Shown: positions 1 to 6,207 of the stretch, in pieces
How positions within the stretch are numbered: position 1 is the stretch's first letter
How the letters are laid out: every line of letters begins with the position of its first letter
Origin: CAYNRA01 sp964399465
GTDB taxonomy: Bacteria; Bacteroidota; Bacteroidia; Cytophagales; Spirosomataceae
Reading direction: 5' to 3'
Assembly: GCA_964399465.1 (NCBI GenBank)
Contig: CAYNRA010000077.1
Coordinates: 1 to 14,630, forward strand
Length of the DNA stretch: 14,630 bases
Notes under the pieces: model-generated
The model's input: only the letters and a program-made list of their open reading frames with translations
Told to the model about the DNA's origin: nothing
The model's database searches: none
Position numbers and translations under genes: made by a program

Positions 1-20
1 CCTTTTTCTTCTCTTGTCAT
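1..20 (-). CDS. rplJ: Ribosomal protein L10, first codons only (partial)
   Basis: Reading leftwards from an ATG at 18-20, the open frame gives M-T-R-E-E-K before the window edge. This is a common N-terminus of L10 in Bacteroidota. The ATG lies two bases beyond the rplA stop codon, and L10 normally follows L1 in the rplK-rplA-rplJ-rplL order. Only six complete codons are visible, so the call rests mainly on position. L10 would form the base of the L7/L12 stalk of the large subunit and would be translationally coupled to rplA. Confidence 0.75.
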
Positions 21-22
21 GA

Positions 23-721
23 TTACAATCCATTAATGGTTGTTTTGTCAATCTGAACACCAGGGCTCATCGTACTTGACAATGAAATTGACTTCACATA
101 GGTTCCTTTTGCAGAGGATGGCTTCAACTTAATCAACGTTTGGATTAACTCCAACGCATTTTGGTTGATTTGTTCAGGAGTGAATGACACCTTACCAATA
201 GCGGCATGGATGATACCTGTTTTATCCACTTTAAAGTCGATTTTACCAGCTTTCACTTCTTTCACTGCCTTTCCAACTTCCAAAGTTACAGTACCTGATT
301 TTGGGTTAGGCATCAATCCGCGAGGTCCTAAAACACGACCTAGACGACCTAACTTTGCCATTACTGTTGGCATCGTAATGATTACGTCCACGTCTGTCCA
401 ACCTTGTTCGATTTTCGTGATATAATCATCTAAACCAACGTGGTCAGCACCTGCTTCTCTTGCTTCTGCTTCCTTGTCTGGTGAGCACAATACCAAAACA
501 CGAACTGTTTTACCAGTACCGTGTGGTAGGGCAACAACACCACGAACCATTTGATCTGCTTTTCTTGGATCCACACCCAAACGAACGTCGATATCGACAG
601 AAGAATCAAATTTTGTGTATGAAATTTCTTTCAATACTGCGGCAGCTTCTTCTAACGAATACCCCTTTGATGGATCGTATTTTGCTAGAGCGTCTTTCCG
701 CTTTTTAGTCAATTTTGCCAT
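23..721 (-). CDS. rplA: 50S ribosomal protein L1
   Basis: L1 binds 23S rRNA at the mobile L1 stalk near the E site and helps release deacylated tRNA. In many bacteria it also represses its own operon by binding the mRNA leader. The 232-residue product has the family hallmarks: a basic start (MAKLTKKRK), VRGVVALPHGTGK at about 59-71, and the Gly/Pro-rich segment LGRLGRVLGPRGLMPNPKSG in the middle of the protein. The frame stays open 17 codons upstream to an ATG at 772, but that extension does not look like L1. The start at 719-721 gives the usual family length and follows an AT-rich stretch, as is normal for Bacteroidota. The gene lies 73 nt after rplK and 2 nt before rplJ, in one operon. Product identity is certain. 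Confidence 0.98.
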   Translation of the reverse strand: MAKLTKKRKDALAKYDPSKGYSLEEAAAVLKEISYTKFDSSVDIDVRLGVDPRKADQMVRGVVALPHGTGKTVRVLVLCSPDKEAEAREAGADHVGLDDYITKIEQGWTDVDVIITMPTVMAKLGRLGRVLGPRGLMPNPKSGTVTLEVGKAVKEVKAGKIDFKVDKTGIIHAAIGKVSFTPEQINQNALELIQTLIKLKPSSAKGTYVKSISLSSTMSPGVQIDKTTINGL

Positions 722-794
722 TGTATTACAAATTGATTTGGTAGTAACGTTGCACTTGCGCACAACTCCCATGAATAATTATTATTTACTTTTA

Positions 795-1232
795 TCAGAA
801 AGGTGCGTCACCTGTGATGCGAAGACCCATGTTTGCGGCTGTACCTGCAATCATTTTCATAGCAGATTCAATCGTGAAACAGTTTAAGTCTGGCATTTTG
901 GTTTCTGCGATTACACGAACTTGATCCCAAGTTACAGAACCGATTTTGTTCCGGTTGGGTTGATCAGATCCTTTCTTTGCTTTCGCTGCATCGATTAAAA
1001 GTACGGCTGCTGGAGGAGTTTTGATGACGAACTCAAACGATTTGTCTGTGTAATACGTAATCAAAACTGGCACTACCTGGCCCATTTTATCTTGTGTTCT
1101 CGCATTGAACTGCTTACAGAACTCCATGATATTGATACCTTTCGAACCTAATGCAGGACCGATTGGGGGTGCAGGGTTGGCTTGGCCACCTTTTGCTTGT
1201 AATTTTAAATAACCTGCGATTTCTTTCGCCAT
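795..1232 (-). CDS. rplK: 50S ribosomal protein L11
   Basis: L11 binds the GTPase-associated centre of 23S rRNA and takes part in elongation-factor turnover and the stringent response. The 145-residue product contains the N-terminal proline motif ANPAPPIGPALGSKGINI (about 18-35), which lies against the thiopeptide-binding site in the family, followed by the FCKQFNART segment and the RNA-binding C-terminal domain. The start at 1230-1232 (MAKEIAGYLKLQ) is preferred over an in-frame ATG ten codons upstream, because family members begin here and the upstream codons fall in the structured leader. It is the first gene of the rplK-rplA-rplJ unit, with its own strong promoter at 1441-1472 and a leader of about 200 nt. 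Confidence 0.98.
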   Translation of the reverse strand: MAKEIAGYLKLQAKGGQANPAPPIGPALGSKGINIMEFCKQFNARTQDKMGQVVPVLITYYTDKSFEFVIKTPPAAVLLIDAAKAKKGSDQPNRNKIGSVTWDQVRVIAETKMPDLNCFTIESAMKMIAGTAANMGLRITGDAPF

Positions 1233-1440
1233 TGTTCTAAATTGTTTTAAAGTGAGAAACACGAATAGTACGAACGACCGTCTCTTCGGAATACAACCTA
1301 GTCACAGTTGGATGTTATCTTCAAGGGGCTTATTCGTTTCTCCAAAACTCTACCTCGTTTCGAGGGAAGCCATCAACTAATTGACAAGAAGAGAGAGATA
1401 GAATTTCGCCAATCAACTAACAAGTACTTGATTAGGGCTG
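1233..1440 (-). promoter_or_regulatory. Structured 5' leader of the rplK operon
   Basis: About 200 nt separate the predicted rplK start of transcription from its ATG. On the minus strand the leader holds several possible helices. 1342-1331 pairs with 1267-1254 (7 bp plus 5 bp around a 2-nt bulge), closing a domain that ends about 21 nt before the start codon. CCTCG-AAA-CGAGG forms a small hairpin within 1352-1366. An 8-nt segment, TCTATCTC, could pair with GAGGTAGA as a competing helix. A near-palindrome covers 1417-1435 at the expected transcription start, and ATCAACTAA occurs twice on the plus strand (1372-1380 and 1412-1420). Autogenous control by L1 is known for this operon in other bacteria. 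I could not match a specific L1 site here. Confidence 0.5.
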
Positions 1441-1472
1441 CAAAGGTACTTAGTTTTTCTATTGATTACAAA
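1441..1472 (-). promoter_or_regulatory. Promoter of the rplK operon (Bacteroidota type)
   Basis: Read on the minus strand, TTTG (1472-1469) is followed by exactly 20 nt and then TACCTTTG (1448-1441). This is a full match to the Bacteroidota primary-sigma consensus TTTG-N19-21-TAnnTTTG. Transcription should start around 1434-1436. The promoter begins only 6 nt past the T-tract of the nusG terminator, so termination and re-initiation are packed together. Confidence 0.85.
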
Positions 1473-1478
1473 CGAATT

Positions 1479-1511
1479 AAAAAAAAAGTCTAAGCTTGGC
1501 TTAGACTTTTT
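1479..1511 (-). terminator. Intrinsic terminator overlapping the nusG stop codon
   Basis: On the minus strand GTCTAAG pairs with CTTAGAC (7 bp). The stem is extended by five A-T pairs, has a 5-nt loop and is followed by a run of nine T. The nusG stop codon TAA (1503-1501) and the two codons before it lie inside the ascending arm, so a ribosome finishing nusG would cover the hairpin. Because A- and T-runs flank both sides, it could also act on plus-strand transcripts. Confidence 0.85.
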
Positions 1512-2055
1512 CTACTTGAAGGTAACTCAACTCGACTGGCGTGCTGCGACCAAATATTTTAACGCTGACATTCAGCTTTTTCTTTTCTGCGAATACTTCT
1601 TCAACGGTTCCTTCAAAACTTGCGAATGGCCCATCGATTACTTTCACTGTCTCGCCCATTACGAAACTCATGTTTGCATCAATTGTTTCCTCTTGTATTT
1701 CCTCTTGGATACCTAAGATTCGGTTGATTTCACTGAGACGAAGTGGCTCTGGTTCCATCGTCGTTTTGTCCATCTTACGACCTAGAAAACCGATAACACC
1801 CGGCATACTTTTGATTAAGTGCATCACCTCCCCGTTTTTCAAGTCGGCATTGACAATCATGTAGCCTGGAAAGAAGTTTTTCTCTCGAACTCTTTTCTTT
1901 CCATTCCTTACTTCTACAATTTTTTCAGAAGGAATAAGGATTTGAGGAATCGAATCAGTTAGGTTCTGACGGGCCGCCTCGTTTTCGATATAGGTCTTGA
2001 TTTTTTTCTCTTGACCTGCTACTGCACGTACAACGTACCAATTAATTTCGCTCAT
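1501..2055 (-). CDS. nusG: Transcription termination/antitermination factor NusG
   Basis: NusG binds RNA polymerase over the clamp, suppresses pausing, and links polymerase to Rho or to the leading ribosome through ribosomal protein S10. The 184-residue protein has an N-terminal NGN domain (WYVVRAVAGQEKKI at about 6-19, and the FFPGYMIV segment at about 62-69). The C-terminal KOW domain carries VIDGPFASFEGTVEEV and NVSVKIFGRSTPVEL, typical of NusG. The start at 2053-2055 gives the normal length. It is 22 nt downstream of secE, in the classic secE-nusG pair, and its last codons form part of a terminator, so it probably ends this transcription unit. Identity is secure. Confidence 0.98.
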   Translation of the reverse strand: MSEINWYVVRAVAGQEKKIKTYIENEAARQNLTDSIPQILIPSEKIVEVRNGKKRVREKNFFPGYMIVNADLKNGEVMHLIKSMPGVIGFLGRKMDKTTMEPEPLRLSEINRILGIQEEIQEETIDANMSFVMGETVKVIDGPFASFEGTVEEVFAEKKKLNVSVKIFGRSTPVELSYLQVEKV

Positions 2056-2077
2056 AAATAAGGTATTTACTTTTTGA

Positions 2078-2269
2078 TCAGAACGACTGATACAGAAGTT
2101 TTAGCGCATTATCGATAGCAAAATCAAAAAGACCTACTACCAATGCAAAAATAATTGACGCTACCAAAACAAGTGTAGCGCTTGACTGAAGCTCACCCCA
2201 TTTAGGCCAAGTAACCTCGTTCACGACTTCGTGCCAAGACTCTTTGAAAAAACTCTGAAGTTTATCCAT
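2078..2269 (-). CDS. secE: Preprotein translocase subunit SecE
   Basis: SecE clamps the two halves of the SecY channel in the inner membrane. The product is 63 residues, the short single-span form found in most bacteria outside the enterics. It has an amphipathic N-terminal helix with the conserved EVTWPKWGEL segment (about 18-27) and one transmembrane helix (about 30-52, LVLVASIIFALVVGLFDFA). The gene lies between tRNA-Trp and nusG, the standard neighbours in this phylum. No TAnnTTTG element is visible in the 76 nt upstream, so it is probably read from the tRNA-Trp promoter through the hairpin at 2303-2338. Its start at 2267-2269 has no Shine-Dalgarno sequence. Confidence 0.96.
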   Translation of the reverse strand: MDKLQSFFKESWHEVVNEVTWPKWGELQSSATLVLVASIIFALVVGLFDFAIDNALKLLYQSF

Positions 2270-2302
2270 CTTTAGGTATTATTTATATCAATTTAAACTT
2301 AA

Positions 2303-2338
2303 AAGTTCCGAGTAAACTTGTTTGTTTTCTCGGAACTT
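2303..2338 (-). terminator. Long hairpin between tRNA-Trp and secE (attenuator or processing site)
   Basis: AAGTTCCGAG and CTCGGAACTT form a perfect 10-bp stem, continued past one A-A mismatch by AAAC/GTTT (4 bp) with a 6-nt loop. On the minus strand the stem is followed by TTTTAAGTTTAAATT, a weak T-tract. It starts 7 nt beyond the tRNA 3' end. It could be a partial terminator that keeps tRNA output above secE-nusG mRNA, or a processing or stability hairpin. Confidence 0.6.
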
Positions 2339-2345
2339 CCACTCG

Positions 2346-2416
2346 CACGGGCACTAGGACTCGAACCCAGATTTACGGTTTTGGAGACCGTTGCTCTACC
2401 ATTGAACTATGCCCGT
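2346..2416 (-). tRNA. tRNA-Trp (anticodon CCA)
   Basis: A complete cloverleaf can be folded by eye on the minus strand. The 7-bp acceptor stem pairs ACGGGCA (2416-2410) with TGCCCGT (2353-2347). The D arm is GTTC/GAGC. The anticodon stem is ACGGT/ACCGT around loop CTCCAAA, giving anticodon CCA. A 4-nt variable loop follows, and the T arm is CTGGG/CCTAG with loop TTCGAGT. The discriminator base at 2346 is G, as expected for tRNA-Trp. CCA is not encoded. The total length of 71 nt is normal. It heads the secE-nusG unit from its own promoter 15 nt upstream. Confidence 0.97.
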
Positions 2417-2431
2417 TTGTACTATTGTCCG

Positions 2432-2463
2432 CAAAATTAGACTTATTTTTGTTTATTCACAAA
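2432..2463 (-). promoter_or_regulatory. Promoter of tRNA-Trp-secE-nusG
   Basis: On the minus strand TTTG (2463-2460), exactly 20 nt, then TAATTTTG (2439-2432) is a full match to the Bacteroidota consensus with the same spacing as the rplK promoter. Transcription should begin about 8 nt before the mature tRNA 5' end, leaving a short leader for RNase P to remove. Confidence 0.85.
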
Positions 2464-2496
2464 TAAATCCATCAAAAAAATAAAAATCGACTTTAC

Positions 2497-3102
2497 TTAT
2501 TCTGCTTTCTTTTCTCCGAATTTGTTCTCCGTTCCATTCCATAAACGAACAATATTTTGGCGATGAGTAAATACCAATAACAGCCAAACGGACAAACCAA
2601 AAATCAATAATTCTTGTGTATGAACCGGTTGCAAAACACCAACCATCACAGAAAAAAAGGCAGCTCCAATAAGTGAACCGAGCGAGACGTAACGGGTCAC
2701 ATAAACCAATACAAGGAATGTAAACAGCGATGCCATTGCGCCAAAAGGATAGACAGCTGCAATGACACCAAGCGATGTTGCAATACCCTTTCCTCCTCTA
2801 AAGTGAGCAAAAACAGGTAATAAATGACCAATGATCGTAAAGAAAGCGGTTGTCAGTTGCACTTCAATACTTGCCTCCAGTGTTCGTGCAATGAGTACGG
2901 GTATGACGCCCTTCAATATATCAAAAACGAGTACAACGATACCTGCTTTTTTACCTAAAATCCGCAGTGAGTTTGTTGCTCCAGCATTACCGCTCCCATG
3001 ATTACGAATATCCACTCCATGGAAAACGCGGCCATACCAAACAGCCGTCGGGATTGACCCTAGTACATATCCTAGTAATACGAAAGGTAAAATAAGAGGC
3101 AT
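2497..3102 (-). CDS. plsY: Acyl-phosphate:glycerol-3-phosphate acyltransferase
   Basis: PlsY is an inner-membrane enzyme that transfers an acyl group from acyl-phosphate to glycerol-3-phosphate, making lysophosphatidic acid, the first step of phospholipid synthesis. The 201-residue protein is strongly hydrophobic, with several membrane spans, and has the three cytoplasmic family motifs: GSIPTAVWYGR (about 15-25), GSGNAGATNSLR (36-47) and HFRGGKGIAT (100-109). Length and motif spacing are normal. It stands alone between the glycogen synthase gene and the tRNA-Trp promoter, on the same strand as both. A TAACTTTG element about 32 nt before the ATG is its likely -7 box. Its usual acyl-phosphate supplier PlsX is not in this window. 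Confidence 0.96.
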   Translation of the reverse strand: MPLILPFVLLGYVLGSIPTAVWYGRVFHGVDIRNHGSGNAGATNSLRILGKKAGIVVLVFDILKGVIPVLIARTLEASIEVQLTTAFFTIIGHLLPVFAHFRGGKGIATSLGVIAAVYPFGAMASLFTFLVLVYVTRYVSLGSLIGAAFFSVMVGVLQPVHTQELLIFGLSVWLLLVFTHRQNIVRLWNGTENKFGEKKAE

Positions 3103-3134
3103 GTGTTTTGATAATTATCAACTTGAATAGCTTA

Positions 3135-3142
3135 CAAAGTTA
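3135..3142 (-). promoter_or_regulatory. Likely -7 element of plsY
   Basis: TAACTTTG on the minus strand fits TAnnTTTG. No TTTG lies at the expected -33 spacing, so this would be a weaker promoter than those of tRNA-Trp and rplK. It leaves a leader of about 25 nt before plsY. Confidence 0.5.
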
Positions 3143-3234
3143 TAAAAATTGTCTAATTTGAAGATAATACCTCTTAAAATAAATTATAAAATACTCTTAA
3201 TCAATACATTAACAAATATAATAATTTGTATTTT

Positions 3235-5094
3235 TCAATTTCTCTGTATTCCTTTCCTTTTTAAAGCGAGGTCATGCGCTGTATCGTAGTAAGAACGGAG
3301 GTTGGTCCAATCGAACACATCGGAGATATTCTCTACGCGATTTCGTTGCATAATCCTGTCTCTTCTGTTGAGAGTAACAAATTTGAAGAGTATATCGGCG
3401 AGTTGGTCTGCTGCTTCGTCAAAATTTTTATCTTTTCTATTCACGACATAGACGCCCACATTCTCAAAATCACGCATTAGCTGCATCATAAAATCACCAA
3501 AACCGGATAAATCGCTGGTAACAGTTGGAATACCCCGAACGACACATTCGAGCGGAGTATAGCCCCACGGCTCGTAGTAACTTGGGAACACACCCAAATG
3601 GCAACCTCGCACAAATTGGCTATATTCCATACCAAAAAGTGGGTTTGTCGGTGATATAAAATCGGGATGATACACGAACTTTACTCGATCTTGTTCGTGG
3701 TTCATGAGATTTGTTTTTTCCAAGAACTGTGTAATTTCGTCGGGTTGCTTGAGTAAGTGCGTGACTGTATGCGGGAGTTTTTTTGTTCGCCAAGTTTGAA
3801 TAGTTCTACGCAAACGGAGACGCCAATAATCGTCCACGAACTCATTTAAATCTGGCAGATTTGCATCTTCGTTGGCAGCAGAAGCATAAAAAAGGTGTTC
3901 ACCAATTTGTTTTTCGATGGATTCACACGTCTCTCTAATTTCCTCCATGACTGCACGCGATTGAAGCACTTCTGGATTTATGGAATGAACGGGATTTCGG
4001 GTAATAATAAACATCACTACAGTTGTATCTAACCCTGCCTGTACAATTTTGAAATTAAGCCTTTTAAGTGCTTCTAAGGTCAGGTCATACCCTTTATTCT
4101 TAAATTCATAACGTCCTGATGTAAAGAAGAAAAGCGTATTATCCAAGTCCCAAGAGTAACTTTGGAAGAAGTGCCCCATCACAAATTGCTGAATTTTCTG
4201 CTTGTATTTGAGATGGAGATTTTGGAACTCATGAGTTGCGGCAAAGCGGGTAATATTCAAGCCATTGGGAAGGATAAGATCACAGATTCTTCCGAAGAAA
4301 ACCTCACATTCTTTGGCAGTCACATCACTGACGGTCGTCAAGACATGGCAAAGTTGGGCCGAAGCCCTTTCGATTCCTGCTTGCGCCTCAATTCCGTACT
4401 CTTTCGCTTCTTTCGCCCAATCGTAGTACGGAAGTTGATCGTAGAAGTTATTTACATTACCTGCTATATACCGCCCTAACATCGTTGCGTGGGTGGTAAA
4501 TACGGTAGCTAGTGGTACCTGTTTGTGGCGTAAATCAAGGAGAGCTGTAGAGGCCATCCATTCGTGAAAATGAGCGATTGTATCAGTTTTTTTACCATTT
4601 ATTTCAACGAATAGAGACAAATAACGATTCACTAATTCACCAAAAGCAATGACCTTATCGACGAGCGGTTCAGCGTGTAGTGTTGAAATTTTATGATTTT
4701 GCCAAAGGTTAAATTTAAGTCCATCTACCTCTGAAATCATTTTATTAAAATCTACCAAAATGATGCGAGGTCTCCCTGTAACGAGCCAACGACCATAGTG
4801 AACATCAAGTCCTTGCTCACGTAATCGGGCAGCAGTTCTTGCAAAGACAGAGTCGTCGTTCGGTTGTTCTTCAAACTCAACCAGCGCAGTTTGCGGAAAG
4901 TATGGACCGATTAAACAGTAGTTATCGCCCCATTCCTCCACCATAGCTGGCACTTTAGAACGAATAACCGTGTATATCCCTCCTACCTGGTTACAGACTT
5001 CCCAGGCAATCTCAAAAAGAATGGGTTGTTCTTGTTTTCTAGGTTGAATTTTAATAATTTCTTCGGTTTCTTTTTTTAATTTTTTGATAGACAT
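3235..5094 (-). CDS. Glycogen synthase, GT3 family (eukaryote type)
   Basis: GT3 enzymes extend alpha-1,4-glucan, normally from UDP-glucose, unlike the ADP-glucose GT5 enzymes (GlgA) of most bacteria. The 619-residue, two-Rossmann-fold protein shows EVCNQVGGIYTVI (32-44), FHEWMA (176-181), TTHATMLGRY (200-209), TVSDVTAKECEVFFGR, LPNGLN, SGRYEFKNKGYD with R328, and the E-x7-E site E508/E516 in YEPWGYTPLE. Near the C-terminus RRDRIMQRNR (577-586), then SDVFDW, matches the arginine-rich helix that binds glucose-6-phosphate in the yeast and human enzymes. The protein ends soon after, so the phosphorylated tail of the animal enzyme is absent. The start at 5092-5094 is the only convincing one. A family-2 glycosyltransferase gene is divergent from it. 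No branching, debranching or glycogenin gene is nearby. The family call is firm, and allosteric control is inference. Confidence 0.93.
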   Translation of the reverse strand: MSIKKLKKETEEIIKIQPRKQEQPILFEIAWEVCNQVGGIYTVIRSKVPAMVEEWGDNYCLIGPYFPQTALVEFEEQPNDDSVFARTAARLREQGLDVHYGRWLVTGRPRIILVDFNKMISEVDGLKFNLWQNHKISTLHAEPLVDKVIAFGELVNRYLSLFVEINGKKTDTIAHFHEWMASTALLDLRHKQVPLATVFTTHATMLGRYIAGNVNNFYDQLPYYDWAKEAKEYGIEAQAGIERASAQLCHVLTTVSDVTAKECEVFFGRICDLILPNGLNITRFAATHEFQNLHLKYKQKIQQFVMGHFFQSYSWDLDNTLFFFTSGRYEFKNKGYDLTLEALKRLNFKIVQAGLDTTVVMFIITRNPVHSINPEVLQSRAVMEEIRETCESIEKQIGEHLFYASAANEDANLPDLNEFVDDYWRLRLRRTIQTWRTKKLPHTVTHLLKQPDEITQFLEKTNLMNHEQDRVKFVYHPDFISPTNPLFGMEYSQFVRGCHLGVFPSYYEPWGYTPLECVVRGIPTVTSDLSGFGDFMMQLMRDFENVGVYVVNRKDKNFDEAADQLADILFKFVTLNRRDRIMQRNRVENISDVFDWTNLRSYYDTAHDLALKRKGIQRN

Positions 5095-5193
5095 TGGGTA
5101 AAAGGTTAGGTTTTTGGACTACTATTTTTCCATTTATTTTATTTCTTAAAATCAAAGAATGTCATTGTTCACCTTGAATTCTCTGTTTATGCA

Positions 5194-5228
5194 ACAAACT
5201 ACGCTCATTCACTTACAAACTACGTAGT
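5194..5228. repeat. Direct repeat ACAAACTACG and palindrome between divergent genes
   Basis: ACAAACTACG occurs at 5194-5203 and again at 5215-5224, exactly 21 bp apart (two helical turns). The second copy overlaps the perfect palindrome ACTACGTAGT (5219-5228). The pair sits between the glycogen synthase and the family-2 glycosyltransferase, downstream of the predicted glycogen synthase start of transcription. It could be an operator or just chance in AT-rich DNA. No regulator is encoded alongside. Confidence 0.35.
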
Positions 5229-5294
5229 ACTAGATACAGCTCTTTTTTCATATTCTTAGAGTAGATAACCAAAAGTGAATAAAACACATATAGC

Positions 5295-5302
5295 CAAATA
5301 TA
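5295..5302 (-). promoter_or_regulatory. Possible -7 element of the glycogen synthase gene
   Basis: TATATTTG on the minus strand fits TAnnTTTG and is the only match I found in the 280-bp upstream interval. It would give a leader of about 190 nt, which would contain the direct repeats at 5194-5224. No TTTG is present at -33, so the call is tentative. Confidence 0.35.
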
Positions 5303-5348
5303 ACAAGATATTCATTTAAATTCACGGGTACCTTTTCTTTTTGCCTAG

Positions 5349-5356
5349 TATCTTTG
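5349..5356 (+). promoter_or_regulatory. Likely -7 element of the family-2 glycosyltransferase gene
   Basis: TATCTTTG fits TAnnTTTG and lies 18 nt before the ATG at 5375, which would leave a leader of about 12 nt. The -33 TTTG is missing at the usual spacing. Confidence 0.5.
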
Positions 5357-5374
5357 TTCTAAATTATAAATAAA

Positions 5375-6139
5375 ATGATGCGTTCAGATATTACTCCCCT
5401 ACTTTTGACGTACAACGAAGAGCCAAATATTGAGCGAACACTTCAACGACTACATTGGGCAAATGAAATTATTGTCATTGATAGCTTTAGTACAGATAAA
5501 ACACTTGAGATTTTATCATCTGACCCTAGGATACAAGTCCACCAGAGAAAATTTGATACGTTTGCCAATCAGTGTAACTATGGGTTGTCCAAGATAAACT
5601 CTGAATGGGTACTTTCTATGGATGCGGACTACGTCTTGAGCCAATCGTTGGTAGAGGAATTGAAAACGCTTGAATTTTCGAATGAAATTGATGCGTACGC
5701 TGTTGGATTTGACTATTGTGTATTTGGAAAACCACTTCGAGCTACTTTACTACCTCCCCGTAAAGTACTTTATAGAAAAGAGAAAGCGATATACAAAGAA
5801 GATGGACATGCTCATCAAGTTTCTATTACAGGTGGGCAGATTTCCATGCTAAAAAATAAGATAGAACACGACGACCGAAAATCACTAAGTCGCTGGATTG
5901 CCTCACAAGATAAATACATGCTCATTGAGGCAAAAAAAATAACCGAAACGCCAACTCATGAACTTAGTTTTCCTGACCGAATCAGAAAAAAGAAACTTTT
6001 AGCTCCAATTCTTATATTTTTCTTTTGTTTGTTTGTTAAAAAAGGGATTTTAGACGGTCGTGCAGGCTGGTATTACGCATTTCAAAGGACTTTTGCTGAA
6101 ATTCTTCTCAGTCTGAGATTACTTGAGATTGATGAATAA
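5375..6139 (+). CDS. Family-2 glycosyltransferase, WaaE-like
   Basis: This is a 254-residue, inverting GT-A glycosyltransferase that uses a nucleotide sugar. The N-terminus ITPLLLTYNEEPNIERTLQR (6-25), EIIVIDSFSTDKT (31-43) and the metal-binding D83-A-D85 in LSMDADYV are typical of the group containing the lipopolysaccharide-core glucosyltransferase WaaE/KdtX. The C-terminal part (about 206-254) has a hydrophobic helix, then LDGRAGWYYAFQRTFAE, a segment shared by this group and suggesting membrane association. The second ATG (5378) is an equally possible start. It stands alone on the plus strand, closed by the hairpin at 6161-6196. A role in lipopolysaccharide or another surface glycan is likely. 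The acceptor and sugar cannot be read from the sequence. Confidence 0.85.
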   Translation: MMRSDITPLLLTYNEEPNIERTLQRLHWANEIIVIDSFSTDKTLEILSSDPRIQVHQRKFDTFANQCNYGLSKINSEWVLSMDADYVLSQSLVEELKTLEFSNEIDAYAVGFDYCVFGKPLRATLLPPRKVLYRKEKAIYKEDGHAHQVSITGGQISMLKNKIEHDDRKSLSRWIASQDKYMLIEAKKITETPTHELSFPDRIRKKKLLAPILIFFFCLFVKKGILDGRAGWYYAFQRTFAEILLSLRLLEIDE

Positions 6140-6160
6140 TTATTTTCTTGAATTTTATAT

Positions 6161-6196
6161 AAAAAAAGTGGAGATTATCTAATCTCCACTTTTTTT
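6161..6196. terminator. Bidirectional terminator between convergent genes
   Basis: A perfect 16-bp stem (AAAAAAAGTGGAGATT / AATCTCCACTTTTTTT) with loop ATCT. Seven T at one end and seven A at the other make it a terminator for both the glycosyltransferase (plus) and the DUF5606 gene (minus), whose stop codons lie 21 and 11 nt away. Confidence 0.93.
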
Positions 6197-6207
6197 AGCG
6201 GCATTTC

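Noticed and set aside
722..772. Upstream start for rplA adding 17 residues
   Set aside because: The additional residues do not resemble L1, and the shorter form has the family length and start.
1308..1493. 61-codon plus-strand frame in the rplK leader
   Set aside because: Low-complexity, basic product with no family resemblance. It overlaps the rplK promoter and nusG terminator, which explain the region better.
3212..3229. Hairpin ACAAAT/ATTTGT after the glycogen synthase gene as a terminator
   Set aside because: Only six A/T-rich pairs and no following T-run, so too weak to call.
5375..6139. Idea that the family-2 glycosyltransferase primes glycogen for the neighbouring GT3 enzyme
   Set aside because: Its motifs belong to the WaaE-like surface-glycan group, not to glycogenin (GT8), and the genes are divergent rather than in one operon.
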